From: Actinomycetales bacterium
GTDB taxonomy: Bacteria; Actinomycetota; Actinomycetes; S36-B12
Length of the DNA: 64,000 nt
Reading direction: 5' to 3'
NCBI GenBank assembly: GCA_018970025.1
Contig: JAGWXF010000008.1
Coordinates: 27,645-91,644 of the forward strand
The notes under the pieces are model-generated. The model ran no database searches, was not told the origin of the DNA, and worked only from the letters and a program-made list of their open reading frames with translations. Position numbers and translations under genes: made by a program. Positions within the stretch are counted from its first letter, which is position 1; the number at the start of each line of letters is the position of its first letter. Shown one piece after another: positions 52,508-61,218 of the stretch.

Positions 52508-53289
52508 GCGATCACGTCTTCGTCATCGACGCCTCGCTGCTCGCCTCCGCCGGGCCCGGCTCGTGCATCGAGCTCACCGGACCCGAGGGCCGGCATGCCG
52601 CCAGCGTGGTGCGGGTGCGCAACGGCGAGTCGATCCACCTGGTCGATGGCCGCGGTCGGCGGGCCCATGCCGTCGTGCGCTCCGCTGGTCGCGATCAGGT
52701 GTCGGCAGTCGTGCAGTCCATCCTGGTCGACCCCGCGCCGGATCCGGCGTACGTGATCGTGCAGGCCCTGCCCAAGGGCGAGCATGCCGAGCTCGCCGTC
52801 GACCTGATGACCCAGGTCGGGGTCGATGCGATCATCCCGTGGTCGGCCGCCCGGTGCGTCGCGCACTGGTCAGCCGATCGGGCCGAGCGTGGCCGGGGCA
52901 AGTGGCAGCAGGCGGCCCAGGGCGCGGCCAAGCAGTCGCGCCGCTCGTGGATCCCGTCCATCGAGCCGCTCGCCACGACCGAGCAGGTCATCGAGCGAGT
53001 CCGCCAGGCGGACCTGGCAATCGTGCTCGATGCGGAGGCTGCCGATGCGCTGGCCCAGACCTCCCTGCCGTCGAGCGGAGCAATCGTGGTCGTCGTCGGG
53101 CCGGAGGGAGGCCTGGCGCCAGCCGAGGCCGAGCTGCTGGCGGCCGCTGGGGCAAGGCGGGCCCGCCTGGGCCCGACGGTCCTGCGCACCTCCCTGGCCG
53201 GTGCGGCGGCGATCACCGTGCTCAGTGCCCGTCAGCGCTGGCACGCCAGTCATCAGACGGGTGGCCCGGGCCCGTCCATGGGAGGATGA
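52504..53289 (+). CDS. rsmE: 16S rRNA m3U1498 methyltransferase
   Basis: A 261-residue SPOUT methyltransferase. Landmarks are [75 protein letters not shown] and [19 protein letters not shown], the trefoil-knot SAM site. The GTG start overlaps the dnaJ stop (GTGA). Confidence 0.92.
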   Translation: MSDHVFVIDASLLASAGPGSCIELTGPEGRHAASVVRVRNGESIHLVDGRGRRAHAVVRSAGRDQVSAVVQSILVDPAPDPAYVIVQALPKGEHAELAVDLMTQVGVDAIIPWSAARCVAHWSADRAERGRGKWQQAAQGAAKQSRRSWIPSIEPLATTEQVIERVRQADLAIVLDAEAADALAQTSLPSSGAIVVVVGPEGGLAPAEAELLAAAGARRARLGPTVLRTSLAGAAAITVLSARQRWHASHQTGGPGPSMGG

Positions 53290-53294
53290 CGGCC

Positions 53295-53642
53295 ATGACA
53301 GCCAAGACAGACTGCCTGTTCTGCGGGATCGCCAGCGGCGATATCCCCGCCGACATCGTGCTCCGCGACGAGCACTTGCTGTCCTTCCGCGACATCAACC
53401 CGCAGGCACCCGTGCACGTCCTGGTCATCCCGGTGGCCCACTACTCGAATGCCGGGCAGCTCGCCGACGCCGACCCCATGCTCGCCGGCCAGCTACTGGA
53501 GTTCGCCAGCCGGGTCGCCGACCAGGAGGGCGTCAGCGGATATCGCATCGTGATGAACACCGGCGCAGATGCCGGCCAGTCCGTCTTCCATGTCCATGCC
53601 CACGTCCTGGGCGGCCGCTCACTGACGTGGCCACCCGGCTAG
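53295..53642 (+). CDS. HIT-domain nucleotide hydrolase (HinT-like)
   Basis: A 115-residue HIT protein hydrolysing AMP-conjugates. It starts CLFCGIASGDIPADIVLRDE and ends VFHVHAHVLGGRSLTWPPG; the His triad reads HVHAHV. The ATG at 53295 is nine bases after GGAGG; the ATG at 53286 directly abuts that site and overlaps the rsmE stop, so it is less likely. Confidence 0.88.
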   Translation: MTAKTDCLFCGIASGDIPADIVLRDEHLLSFRDINPQAPVHVLVIPVAHYSNAGQLADADPMLAGQLLEFASRVADQEGVSGYRIVMNTGADAGQSVFHVHAHVLGGRSLTWPPG

Positions 53643-53649
53643 GAGCTCG

Positions 53650-54633
53650 ATGACCACCGTCCCAGCCGAGCAGGCACGCGCCCAGGCGCGCGTCAGCGTC
53701 CCGAACTCCCAGCCGATGGTTGCCCTGCTCGGCGCCGGCGATGCGTACCTGAGGCTGGTCGAGGCGGCCTTCCCCGACGCCGACGTGCTCGTCCGGGGCA
53801 ATGAGGTCACCATCACCGGCTCCCCGGAGGACGTCGGCACCCTGGAGACCCTCATCGCGGAGATGCTCGCCGTCCTGCGGACGGGCCAGGCCCTGACCGC
53901 GGAGTCCGTCGAGCGGAGCATCACCCTGCTGCGCACCGGCACCCGGCCGACCGAGGTGCTGACCGCGAACATCCTCAGCAATCGCGGGCGCACGATCCGG
54001 GCCAAGACGCTCAACCAGAAGCGCTACGTCGATGCGATCGATACCAACACGATCGTGTTCGGGATCGGCCCGGCCGGGACGGGCAAGACCTACCTGGCCG
54101 TGGCGAAGGCGGTGCAGGCACTGCAGGCCAAGCGGGTCAATCGCATCGTGCTGACCCGGCCGGCGGTGGAGGCGGGGGAGCGGCTGGGCTTCCTGCCCGG
54201 CACCCTGTCGGAGAAGATCGACCCCTACCTGCGGCCCCTGTACGACGCACTGCACGACATGATCGACCCGGACTCCATCCCGCGGCTGATCACCAGCGGC
54301 ACCATCGAGGTGGCGCCCCTGGCCTACATGCGCGGACGCACCCTCAATGATGCCTTCATCATCCTGGACGAGGCCCAGAACACCTCGGCCGAGCAGATGA
54401 AGATGTTCCTCACCCGGCTTGGCTTCGGCTCGACGATGGTGGTGACGGGGGACGTGACCCAGGTTGACCTCCCCGGCGGGGTGACCAGCGGGCTGCGGGT
54501 GGTCAGCGACATCCTCGAGGGCATCGACGATGTCGGGTTCTGCCGGCTGACCGCACATGACGTGGTGCGCCACAAGCTCGTGGGCCGCATCGTGGAGGCC
54601 TACGCCAGGTATGACGCCGAGCGGGAGCAGTGA
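53650..54633 (+). CDS. phoH: PhoH-like ATPase
   Basis: A 327-residue P-loop protein. Walker A is [12 protein letters not shown], and Walker B with the next strand reads [20 protein letters not shown]. It starts at ATG 53650, eight bases after the HIT gene. The phoH-ybeY pair suggests a role in rRNA maturation or RNA decay. Confidence 0.93.
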   Translation: MTTVPAEQARAQARVSVPNSQPMVALLGAGDAYLRLVEAAFPDADVLVRGNEVTITGSPEDVGTLETLIAEMLAVLRTGQALTAESVERSITLLRTGTRPTEVLTANILSNRGRTIRAKTLNQKRYVDAIDTNTIVFGIGPAGTGKTYLAVAKAVQALQAKRVNRIVLTRPAVEAGERLGFLPGTLSEKIDPYLRPLYDALHDMIDPDSIPRLITSGTIEVAPLAYMRGRTLNDAFIILDEAQNTSAEQMKMFLTRLGFGSTMVVTGDVTQVDLPGGVTSGLRVVSDILEGIDDVGFCRLTAHDVVRHKLVGRIVEAYARYDAEREQ

Positions 54634-54651
54634 GCCATCGGCACTGCATCC

Positions 54652-55146
54652 ATGACCATCGGCGCGGTGTGCGTCACCAATGAGTCGGGCATCGAGATCG
54701 ACGTCGCCGGCCTGGCCAGGCTCGCCGCCTTCATGATCCCGCGGCTGCGGCTGCACCCGATGTGCGAGCTGTCGGTCACCGCAGTCGACGCCGATCGCAT
54801 GGCCGAGTTGCACGTGGCATGGATGGACGAGCCTGGCCCGACCGATGTGCTGTCGTTCCCGATGGACGAGCTGCGCAGCGCCCCTCCAGGTGCCGAGCCG
54901 AAGGCCGGCGTCCTCGGCGATATCGTCCTGTGCCCTGACTACGCAACAGCGCAGGCGTCTCAGCGGAGCCGCAGTCTCGACGACGAGCTCGCCTTCCTGG
55001 TCACCCACGGCCTGCTGCACCTCATCGGCTATGACCATGCCACGACCAAGGAGTACGACGTGATGTTCGCCCTGCAGGATGACCTGCGTACTGCCTGGCA
55101 TGAGCAGGTCACGCTGCAGTCGCTCGCCGACGGGATGAGCCGATGA
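54652..55146 (+). CDS. ybeY: Endoribonuclease YbeY
   Basis: A 164-residue zinc enzyme for 16S rRNA 3'-end maturation. The metal motif is THGLLHLIGYDHATTKEYD (HxxxHxxxxxH). The core PGPTDVLSFPMDE also fits. It follows phoH by 18 bases and overlaps the CBS protein by ATGA. Confidence 0.94.
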   Translation: MTIGAVCVTNESGIEIDVAGLARLAAFMIPRLRLHPMCELSVTAVDADRMAELHVAWMDEPGPTDVLSFPMDELRSAPPGAEPKAGVLGDIVLCPDYATAQASQRSRSLDDELAFLVTHGLLHLIGYDHATTKEYDVMFALQDDLRTAWHEQVTLQSLADGMSR

Positions 55147-56447
55147 GCGCTCTCGATATCTGGGCGGTGATCGCCGCCCTGCTCCTGGTCGGCATCGCCG
55201 GGCTGCTCGTCAGTGCCGAGACCGCCCTGGGCCGGGTCAGCCGCACGCATGTCGAGGAGCTGCGCCGCGACAGCCCCCGGGCTCAGCGGCTGCTGGCCGT
55301 GATCGAGGACCGGCCCCGCTACGTCAACGTGCTGCTGTTCCTGTCGACGGTTTCGACGGTCACGGCAACCGTGCTCGCCGCCTTCGTCTGCTTCGACGTG
55401 CTCAGCGTCGGCGATGGCTGGCCGCCGCTGGCCTCGCTGCTGCTCGCCGTGGTCATCATGGTCGTGGTGTCGTATGTCGCCCTGGGTGTCGCCCCGCGAA
55501 CCCTCGGCCGGCAGCATGCCGACCGGATCGCCCTCGCCGCGGCCGGGCCGGCACGGTTCCTGGCCACCGTGCTCGGGCCGCTGACCCGCCTGCTCATCCT
55601 GATCGGCAATGCCATCACCCCGGGCCGGGGCTATCGGGAGGGCCCGTTCGCCACTCAGGCCGAGCTGCGCGAGCTCGTCGACCAGGCGGAGGCCGACAGC
55701 CTGATCGAGGACGACGAGCGGCAGATGATCCACTCCGTCTTCGAGCTCGGCGACACCTATGCCAAGGAGGTCATGGTCCCGCGGACCGAGATGGTCTTCA
55801 TCGAGCGCACCAAGTCGCTGCGCCAGGCGCTCTCCCTGGGCCTGCGGTCGGGCTTCTCCCGGATCCCGGTCATCGGGGAGAACGCCGATGACATCGTCGG
55901 AATCGTCTACCTCAAGGACGTCGTCCGGCGGGTGTTCGAGCATCGCGAGGCGGAGCACGCCGAGCGGGTCGAGTCGCTGATGCGCGAGCCGACGTTCGTG
56001 CCCGACAGCAAGGCCGCCGATGCGCTGCTGCGGGAGATGCAGGCCGCGCGCGTGCACCTGGCCATCGTGGTGGACGAGTACGGCGGCACGGCCGGGCTGG
56101 TGACCATCGAGGACATCCTGGAGGAGATCGTCGGCGAGATCGCCGACGAGTACGACACCGCGGCCCCAGAGGTCATCGAGCTGGCCCGCGGGGCCTACCG
56201 GGTGAGCTCGCGCATGCATGTCGACGACCTCGCCGAGCTCATCGGCATCGATGTCGACTCCCAGGAGGAGGGCATCGACACCGTCCTGGGCCTGATGGGC
56301 CGGCGGCTGGGCATGGTCCCGATCCCGGGGGCCGAGATCGAGGTCGACGGCTACCGGATGATCGCGGAGTCCGGGGCCGGCCGGCGTCACCGCATCGCGA
56401 CCGTGCTCGTGGCGCCCACGACCGAGCCTGGGCAGGAGGCCCCATGA
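55143..56447 (+). CDS. CNNM/CBS-domain membrane protein (CorC/HlyC family)
   Basis: A 434-residue protein. The first half holds three to four helices of the CNNM domain (LLVGIAGLLVSAETALGRVS and following). Then come two CBS domains (about 210-330, with VMVPRTEMVFIERTKSL) and a CorC_HlyC domain near the C-terminus. The family moves Mg2+ or related ions. Overlap with ybeY and the next gene shows one operon. Confidence 0.88.
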   Translation: MSALDIWAVIAALLLVGIAGLLVSAETALGRVSRTHVEELRRDSPRAQRLLAVIEDRPRYVNVLLFLSTVSTVTATVLAAFVCFDVLSVGDGWPPLASLLLAVVIMVVVSYVALGVAPRTLGRQHADRIALAAAGPARFLATVLGPLTRLLILIGNAITPGRGYREGPFATQAELRELVDQAEADSLIEDDERQMIHSVFELGDTYAKEVMVPRTEMVFIERTKSLRQALSLGLRSGFSRIPVIGENADDIVGIVYLKDVVRRVFEHREAEHAERVESLMREPTFVPDSKAADALLREMQAARVHLAIVVDEYGGTAGLVTIEDILEEIVGEIADEYDTAAPEVIELARGAYRVSSRMHVDDLAELIGIDVDSQEEGIDTVLGLMGRRLGMVPIPGAEIEVDGYRMIAESGAGRRHRIATVLVAPTTEPGQEAP

Positions 56448-56812
56448 CATCGCTCGCACCGGATCCCCTGAGCGAGGAGGACGCCAAGCTGGTCACCCTG
56501 GCCCGCGGCGCGCGCGGACGCATCGGAGCCGCCCAGGGGGCGGCGATCCGCGACGACATGGGCCGCACCTACGCCGGTGCGACGGTGCAGACCGAGCACC
56601 TCTCTCTATCGGCCCTGCAGCTGGCTGTCGCCTCGGCGATCGCAGCAGGGGCCCGCGGTGCGGAGGCAGCGGTGATCGTGCAGGCTGCGGTCGAGCCGAC
56701 GGGTGCGCCGGACGCGGCCGGGCTCGATGCCCTGCGGGACCTCGGCGGCCCGGGAGTACCGGTCATCGCCTGTGGCCCGGACGGCACGGTGACCAGCAGG
56801 TGGACAACGTGA
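56444..56812 (+). CDS. Cytidine-deaminase-fold protein lacking zinc ligands
   Basis: A 122-residue protein in the place usually occupied by a small cytidine-deaminase-like gene between the CBS protein and era in actinobacteria. The strand-helix pattern RTYAGATVQTEHLSLSALQL recalls YxGANVENxSYxLxxCAE, but the CAE motif reads SAL and no PCGxC follows. So it cannot bind zinc in the usual way and is probably not a deaminase. Its real role is unknown, perhaps scaffolding or ligand binding. Confidence 0.7.
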   Translation: MTSLAPDPLSEEDAKLVTLARGARGRIGAAQGAAIRDDMGRTYAGATVQTEHLSLSALQLAVASAIAAGARGAEAAVIVQAAVEPTGAPDAAGLDALRDLGGPGVPVIACGPDGTVTSRWTT

Positions 56813-57732
56813 GCGGGGCAGCCGAGGCGCATCGCAGTGGCTTCGTCTCGATCGTCGGCAGGCCGAACGCCGGCAAGTCGACCCTGGTCAACCGAATCGT
56901 GGGCAGCAAGGTGGCGATCACCTCGTCGCGCCCGCAGACCACCCGCCGGGTGATCCGCGGGATCCTGACACGCGATGACGCCCAGCTGGTGCTGGTCGAC
57001 ACCCCGGGCTTCCACCGGCCCCGCACCCTGCTCGGCGAGCGGCTCAATGACCAGGTGCGCGAGGCGTGGGCGAGCGTGGATGCGATCGCCTTCTGCCTGC
57101 CGGCTGACCAGGCGATCGGCCCAGGGGATCGGTTCATCGCCGGCGAGATCAACGGCCGCACCCCGATCGTCGCCGTGGTCACCAAGGCAGATGCGGTGAG
57201 CAAGCAGGTCTGCGCCGAGCGCCTCGCGGACGTCGCAGCACTGGGCGAGGAGCTGGGCATCACCTGGGCCAGCGTGGTGCCGGTGTCATCGGCCACCGGC
57301 TCCAATATCGATGTGCTCATCGATGAGCTGGTCAGCCTGCTGCCGGCCGGCCCGGTCCTGTACCCGGATGGGGAGGTCACCGACGAGCCGATGGAGATCG
57401 CCGTCGCCGAGCTCATCCGCGAGGCCGCCCTGGAAGGCGTGCAGGACGAGCTCCCGCACTCCATCGCGGTCGTCATCGAGGAGATGGGCCTGCGCGAGGA
57501 TCGCCCGGCCGACCGGCCGCTGACCGATATCCACGCGAACCTGTTCGTGGAGCGCGACAGCCAGAAGGCGATCGTGATCGGCAAGGGGGGTGCGCGGCTG
57601 AAGCAGGTCGGCAGTCGCGCCCGGGCCGGGATCGAGCAGCTGATCGGCACGCCGGTCTACCTGGCGATCCACGTGAAGGTCGCCAAGGACTGGCAGAAGG
57701 ATCCCAAGCACCTGCGCCGACTGGGCTTCTGA
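56809..57732 (+). CDS. era: GTPase Era
   Basis: A 307-residue ribosome-assembly GTPase. G1 is GRPNAGKSTLVNRIVG, G3 DTPGFHRPRT, G4 TKAD; the KH domain has VIGKGGARLKQVGSRARAG at the end. GTG 56809 overlaps the previous stop (GTGA) and is chosen; GTG 56800 is an alternative adding three residues. Confidence 0.95.
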   Translation: MSGAAEAHRSGFVSIVGRPNAGKSTLVNRIVGSKVAITSSRPQTTRRVIRGILTRDDAQLVLVDTPGFHRPRTLLGERLNDQVREAWASVDAIAFCLPADQAIGPGDRFIAGEINGRTPIVAVVTKADAVSKQVCAERLADVAALGEELGITWASVVPVSSATGSNIDVLIDELVSLLPAGPVLYPDGEVTDEPMEIAVAELIREAALEGVQDELPHSIAVVIEEMGLREDRPADRPLTDIHANLFVERDSQKAIVIGKGGARLKQVGSRARAGIEQLIGTPVYLAIHVKVAKDWQKDPKHLRRLGF

Positions 57733-57784
57733 CCGCCCAGCGTGCCGGGTGGGCTCGTGCCCTGCGCCGGTCCACAATGGCACC

Positions 57785-58561
57785 GTGCCGCTCTACCGCG
57801 ATGAGGCGATCGTCCTGCGCACCCAGAAGCTGGGCGAGGCCGATCGCATCGTCACCCTGTTGACGCGGCGCCATGGCAGGGTCAGGGGCGTCGCGCGGGG
57901 CGTGCGCAAGACGACCAGCAGGATCGGGGCCCGGCTCGAGCCGTTCGGTCATGTCGATGTGCAGCTCTATGAGGGACGCTCCCTGGACACGGTCAATCAG
58001 GTCGACTCGATCGCGGCCCACGGGGCTGACCTCGTCCACGACTACTCCCGCTGGACGACGGGCACCGCCATGCTGGAGACCGCCGAGCGGATGACCCCGG
58101 TCGAGCGCGAGCCGGCCCTGCAGCAGTACGCCCTGCTCGTGGCTGGCCTGCGCGCGCTCGCCGCGGCCGAGCATGATGCGAGCCTCATCCTGGACGCCTA
58201 CCTGCTGCGCTCGCTGGCCGTGGCCGGGTGGTCGCCGTCCTTCGGCGACTGCGCCCGCTGCGGGGCACCCGGGCCGCACCAGGCGTTCTCCGTCGGCGGC
58301 GGCGGCATGGTCTGCCCGGCATGCCGTCCGCCTGGCTCGGCAGCACCGTCCCCGCTGACTGTTGCCCTGCTCGGTGCCCTGCTCAGCGGGGACTGGCAGG
58401 TGGCCGATGCCAGTGCGGTGCGGGAGCGGCGCGAGGCCAGCGGGCTGGTTGCGGCATTCCTGCAATGGCACATCGAGCGGGGGCTACGCTCGTTGCCGCT
58501 CGTCGATCGAAATGATCGCGAGCATGACCCGCGAGCGCATGAGCAGCCCGCATCCGGCTAG
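57785..58561 (+). CDS. recO: DNA repair protein RecO
   Basis: A 258-residue recombination mediator. It starts PLYRDEAIVLRTQKLGEADR then IVTLLTRRHGRVRGVARGVR. A zinc knuckle CARCGAPG and CPAC lies near residue 155-180. The GTG at 57785 is chosen since the family begins with LYRDEA directly after Met. Confidence 0.9.
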   Translation: MPLYRDEAIVLRTQKLGEADRIVTLLTRRHGRVRGVARGVRKTTSRIGARLEPFGHVDVQLYEGRSLDTVNQVDSIAAHGADLVHDYSRWTTGTAMLETAERMTPVEREPALQQYALLVAGLRALAAAEHDASLILDAYLLRSLAVAGWSPSFGDCARCGAPGPHQAFSVGGGGMVCPACRPPGSAAPSPLTVALLGALLSGDWQVADASAVRERREASGLVAAFLQWHIERGLRSLPLVDRNDREHDPRAHEQPASG

Positions 58562-58585
58562 CCGCGACGTCAGGAGGACGGCCCA

Positions 58586-59404
58586 GTGAGGAGGCGTCAG
58601 GCGGCCGGCGAGCGCGCTCGGGTCCCTGCCGAGCCGTCCCCGCATCCCAGCGGTGCTCGGCCGCCTGCGATCGATGCCGAGCTCATCCCCGCGCACGTGG
58701 CGATCGTGATGGACGGCAACGGCCGCTGGGCCAAGCAGCGGGGCCTGCCGCGGACGGCCGGCCATGAGATGGGCGAGCTCAGCCTGGTCGACTGCGTCCA
58801 CGGGGCCCTGGAGCTGGGAGTCAGCTGGCTGTCGGCCTACGCATTCTCGACCGAGAACTGGAAGCGATCCCCGGACGAGGTGCGCTTCCTGATGGGGTTC
58901 AACCGCGACGTGATCCGCCGCCGTCGCGACGAGCTGCACGACCTCGGCGTCCGCGTCCGGTGGGTAGGGCGCCGGCCGAGGCTGTGGAAGAGCGTCATCG
59001 CCGAGCTGGAGGAGGCCGAGCGGCTGACGGCGGGCAACGACCGGCTCACCCTGGCGATGTGCGTGAACTACGGCGGGCGCGCCGAGATCGCCGATGCAAT
59101 GGCCGGCATCGCCCGGGACGTCGCTGCCGGGCGGCTGGATCCGGGGCGTGTCGACGAGCGGCTGATCGCCCGCTACCTCGACGAGCCGGACATGCCGGAC
59201 GTCGACCTGTTCATCAGGTCATCGGGGGAGCAGCGCACGAGCAACTTCCTGCTCTGGCAGTCGGCCTATGCCGAGATGGTGTTCCTCGACACGCTGTGGC
59301 CGGACTTCGACCGGCGCCACCTGTGGCATGCGTGCGAGATGTATGCCTCGCGCGACCGGCGCTACGGCGGCGCCGTCCCCAATCCGGTTCCCGAGCCCGG
59401 CTAG
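58586..59404 (+). CDS. uppS: Undecaprenyl (isoprenyl) diphosphate synthase
   Basis: A 272-residue cis-prenyltransferase making the lipid carrier for cell-wall synthesis. [20 protein letters not shown] and [18 protein letters not shown] are the active-site blocks. The GTG at 58586 follows AGGAGG. The N-terminal 30 residues are a variable extension. Its stop shares the CTAG with the convergent small membrane gene. Confidence 0.94.
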   Translation: MRRRQAAGERARVPAEPSPHPSGARPPAIDAELIPAHVAIVMDGNGRWAKQRGLPRTAGHEMGELSLVDCVHGALELGVSWLSAYAFSTENWKRSPDEVRFLMGFNRDVIRRRRDELHDLGVRVRWVGRRPRLWKSVIAELEEAERLTAGNDRLTLAMCVNYGGRAEIADAMAGIARDVAAGRLDPGRVDERLIARYLDEPDMPDVDLFIRSSGEQRTSNFLLWQSAYAEMVFLDTLWPDFDRRHLWHACEMYASRDRRYGGAVPNPVPEPG

Positions 59405-59802
59405 AACTGCCCGCCGAACTTCAGGATCGCGATGCCCACCAGGGCAGCCACCACGACCACCCGCAGGACCCGCGAGCCGGGGGAGATCACCGGCCAGGAC
59501 AGGGTCACCAGCCAGCCCAGGAATGCGGCGACGACCAGCAGCAGGATGCCGCCCAGCCAGGCCAGGGACCCGGACTGGATCAGGCCCAGGAACAGGCAGA
59601 CGGCCATCAGGATGACGACCAGCCAGCGGGGCACCCGCTGCATCGCGGCCAGCAGGGGATAGCTGTGCCGCTCCAGGGTGCGCCGGCGTTCCTGGGCCGC
59701 CGGCGCGGGGCGGCGTGGCTGATTGCCCGAGGCGCGAGGCACCGGGGGCGGGCCGCCAGGCCCGCGAACGCCCTTGGGCGTGCCCTTGTCGTCCTTGGCC
59801 AT
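59401..59802 (-). CDS. Small membrane protein, DUF6703-like
   Basis: A 133-residue protein. The first 55 residues are basic and Pro/Arg-rich ([20 protein letters not shown]), then three hydrophobic helices (about 58-75, 77-97 and 110-128). GGGAGGG precedes the ATG at 59802. Its stop codon overlaps the uppS stop on the other strand. It resembles actinobacterial DUF6703 proteins near uppS; function unknown. Confidence 0.72.
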   Translation of the reverse strand: MAKDDKGTPKGVRGPGGPPPVPRASGNQPRRPAPAAQERRRTLERHSYPLLAAMQRVPRWLVVILMAVCLFLGLIQSGSLAWLGGILLLVVAAFLGWLVTLSWPVISPGSRVLRVVVVAALVGIAILKFGGQF

Positions 59803-59883
59803 CGCACCCTCCCATGCTTCGATCTGCCTGCCCTGGAGACTCCCGGCCCATCGCGTGACCGCATGGGGCAGTACGGTCCATGC

Positions 59884-60300
59884 GTGTTCGACCCTACTGT
59901 CACGGCTGCGCCCCTGGTCGTGGTGAGCCGCTTTCGCGTCCCCGCCGACCAGGCAGCCGCCTTCGCGGCCGATGCCCGCGCCGCGATCGAGGTACTCGCG
60001 GACTGTGCTGGATTCCAGCGCGCATCGCTGGGCCAGTCGACGGATGATGCTGGCCTTCGGGCCATCGTGACCGAGTGGGATGGCGTGGGCTCCTATCGAC
60101 GGGCCCTGTCGCGCTACGAGGTGAAAGCCTCCGCTATCCCGTTCCTCTCGCATGCGATCGACGAGCCGTCGGCGTACGAGGTGGTCCACGCCCGCACGCC
60201 GGGCTCCGCACACGGCGGTCCGTCTGGCCTGGCGGCCGATGCCGGGTCGGTCGGCCTGGGCCAGGCCGCTGGCCCAGCCGTCTCGCCGGTGACGGCGTAG
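59884..60300 (+). CDS. Antibiotic-biosynthesis-monooxygenase (ABM) domain protein
   Basis: A 138-residue dimeric ferredoxin-like protein. LVVVSRFRVPADQAAAFAA opens the fold and LRAIVTEWDGVGSYRRALSR ends it; the rest is a low-complexity tail. The GTG start follows TACGGT (59872-59877) by six bases, which would make its mRNA leaderless. ATG 59863 is an alternative start. Such proteins vary in function; no catalytic claim is made. Confidence 0.65.
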   Translation: MFDPTVTAAPLVVVSRFRVPADQAAAFAADARAAIEVLADCAGFQRASLGQSTDDAGLRAIVTEWDGVGSYRRALSRYEVKASAIPFLSHAIDEPSAYEVVHARTPGSAHGGPSGLAADAGSVGLGQAAGPAVSPVTA

Positions 60301-60303
60301 GCC

Positions 60304-60771
60304 ATGCGGGTCTTCGCCAGCCGTGCGCAGGCCGGGGCAGAGCTGGGACTCCTGGTGCGGGCCGCTGTGGACGGGCCTGCCGTGGTGCTCGGTGTCGCGC
60401 CGCACGGCATGCCGGTAGCCGAGCAGGTAGCCGCGGCGCTCGGGGTCAGCGCGCAGCCCGTGGCCCTGGAGGAGCGCGCCGATGGCCTGGTGGTCAGCCA
60501 GCTGGCGGTGACTGCCGGATGCGTCGCCGTCGTCGTCGACGACGGGGTGGAGACGGGCTCGGCGGCTCGCGCGATCGCGCAGGCGCTGCGCGAGGCGGGC
60601 GTGCGTCGTGCCGTGCTGGCGGTGCCGGTATGCCCGCGCCAGGCGCTGGCGACCCTGCGACTGGCCTATGACGAGGTGATCGCGATCGACATCCCCCTGG
60701 CACGCCGATCCCTGCGCTGGCATTACGCAGACTGGGGCGCTACGGCTCCTGAGCAACCGTCGTCCTTCTAG
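60304..60771 (+). CDS. Type I phosphoribosyltransferase-like protein
   Basis: A 155-residue protein. The PRPP loop is VAVVVDDGVETGSAARAIAQ, preceded by VVLGVAPHGMPVAEQVAAAL. The core PRTase fold is complete, but the hood region is short, so the base or substrate is unclear. It follows the ABM gene by three bases and is the last plus-strand gene before the large minus-strand surface protein. Confidence 0.75.
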   Translation: MRVFASRAQAGAELGLLVRAAVDGPAVVLGVAPHGMPVAEQVAAALGVSAQPVALEERADGLVVSQLAVTAGCVAVVVDDGVETGSAARAIAQALREAGVRRAVLAVPVCPRQALATLRLAYDEVIAIDIPLARRSLRWHYADWGATAPEQPSSF

Positions 60772-60837
60772 GCACGATTGCGACCGTGGGACTTGCCATG
60801 CGCGCTCTGTGGGCGCGGACTCGTTGGCGATCCGAGA

Positions 60838-61218
60838 TCAGCCGCTCACGCGGTAGGTGATGGTGAGGATGACGCGGCGTCCTTTGCCGCCGTGCAGGGT
60901 TGAGCGGCCGCGGCCGATGGCGTAGGTACGACCCTTGACGCCGAGTCGGTTCATGGCGCGAGCGACGTTGCGGGCCCTGGCGGTGGAGAGCTGATCGTCG
61001 TTGGCGCGGCGGGTGGTGGGCTGGACGTATCCGACGGACTGCAGCACGATCGAGCGGGCGCCGTTGGGGATGCGGCGGGCGAGGGCGCGCAGGGTGCGCA
61101 TGGCCTTGGGGCTGATGGCGGTGGACAGGGTGCTGAAGGCGATGATGGCCGTGAGCCGCTTGGCGGCGGGGCTGGCCTTGCGCAGGGTCAGCGGCAGGGA
61201 CGCGGATCGCACGCTCAT
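60838..61218 (-). CDS. OmpA-like C-terminal part of a frameshifted surface protein
   Basis: This frame encodes the end of the protein that begins at 63797. It reads LSTARARNVARAMNRLGVKG then HGGKGRRVILTITYRVSG, an OmpA-like peptidoglycan- or wall-associated domain. The ATG at 61218 is probably not a real start: the frame is open and homologous upstream to about 61290 (TLPIPATLAPGRYTAQVNGY). The two pieces belong together if one G is restored in the run at 61289-61291. Confidence 0.7.
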   Translation of the reverse strand: MSVRSASLPLTLRKASPAAKRLTAIIAFSTLSTAISPKAMRTLRALARRIPNGARSIVLQSVGYVQPTTRRANDDQLSTARARNVARAMNRLGVKGRTYAIGRGRSTLHGGKGRRVILTITYRVSG

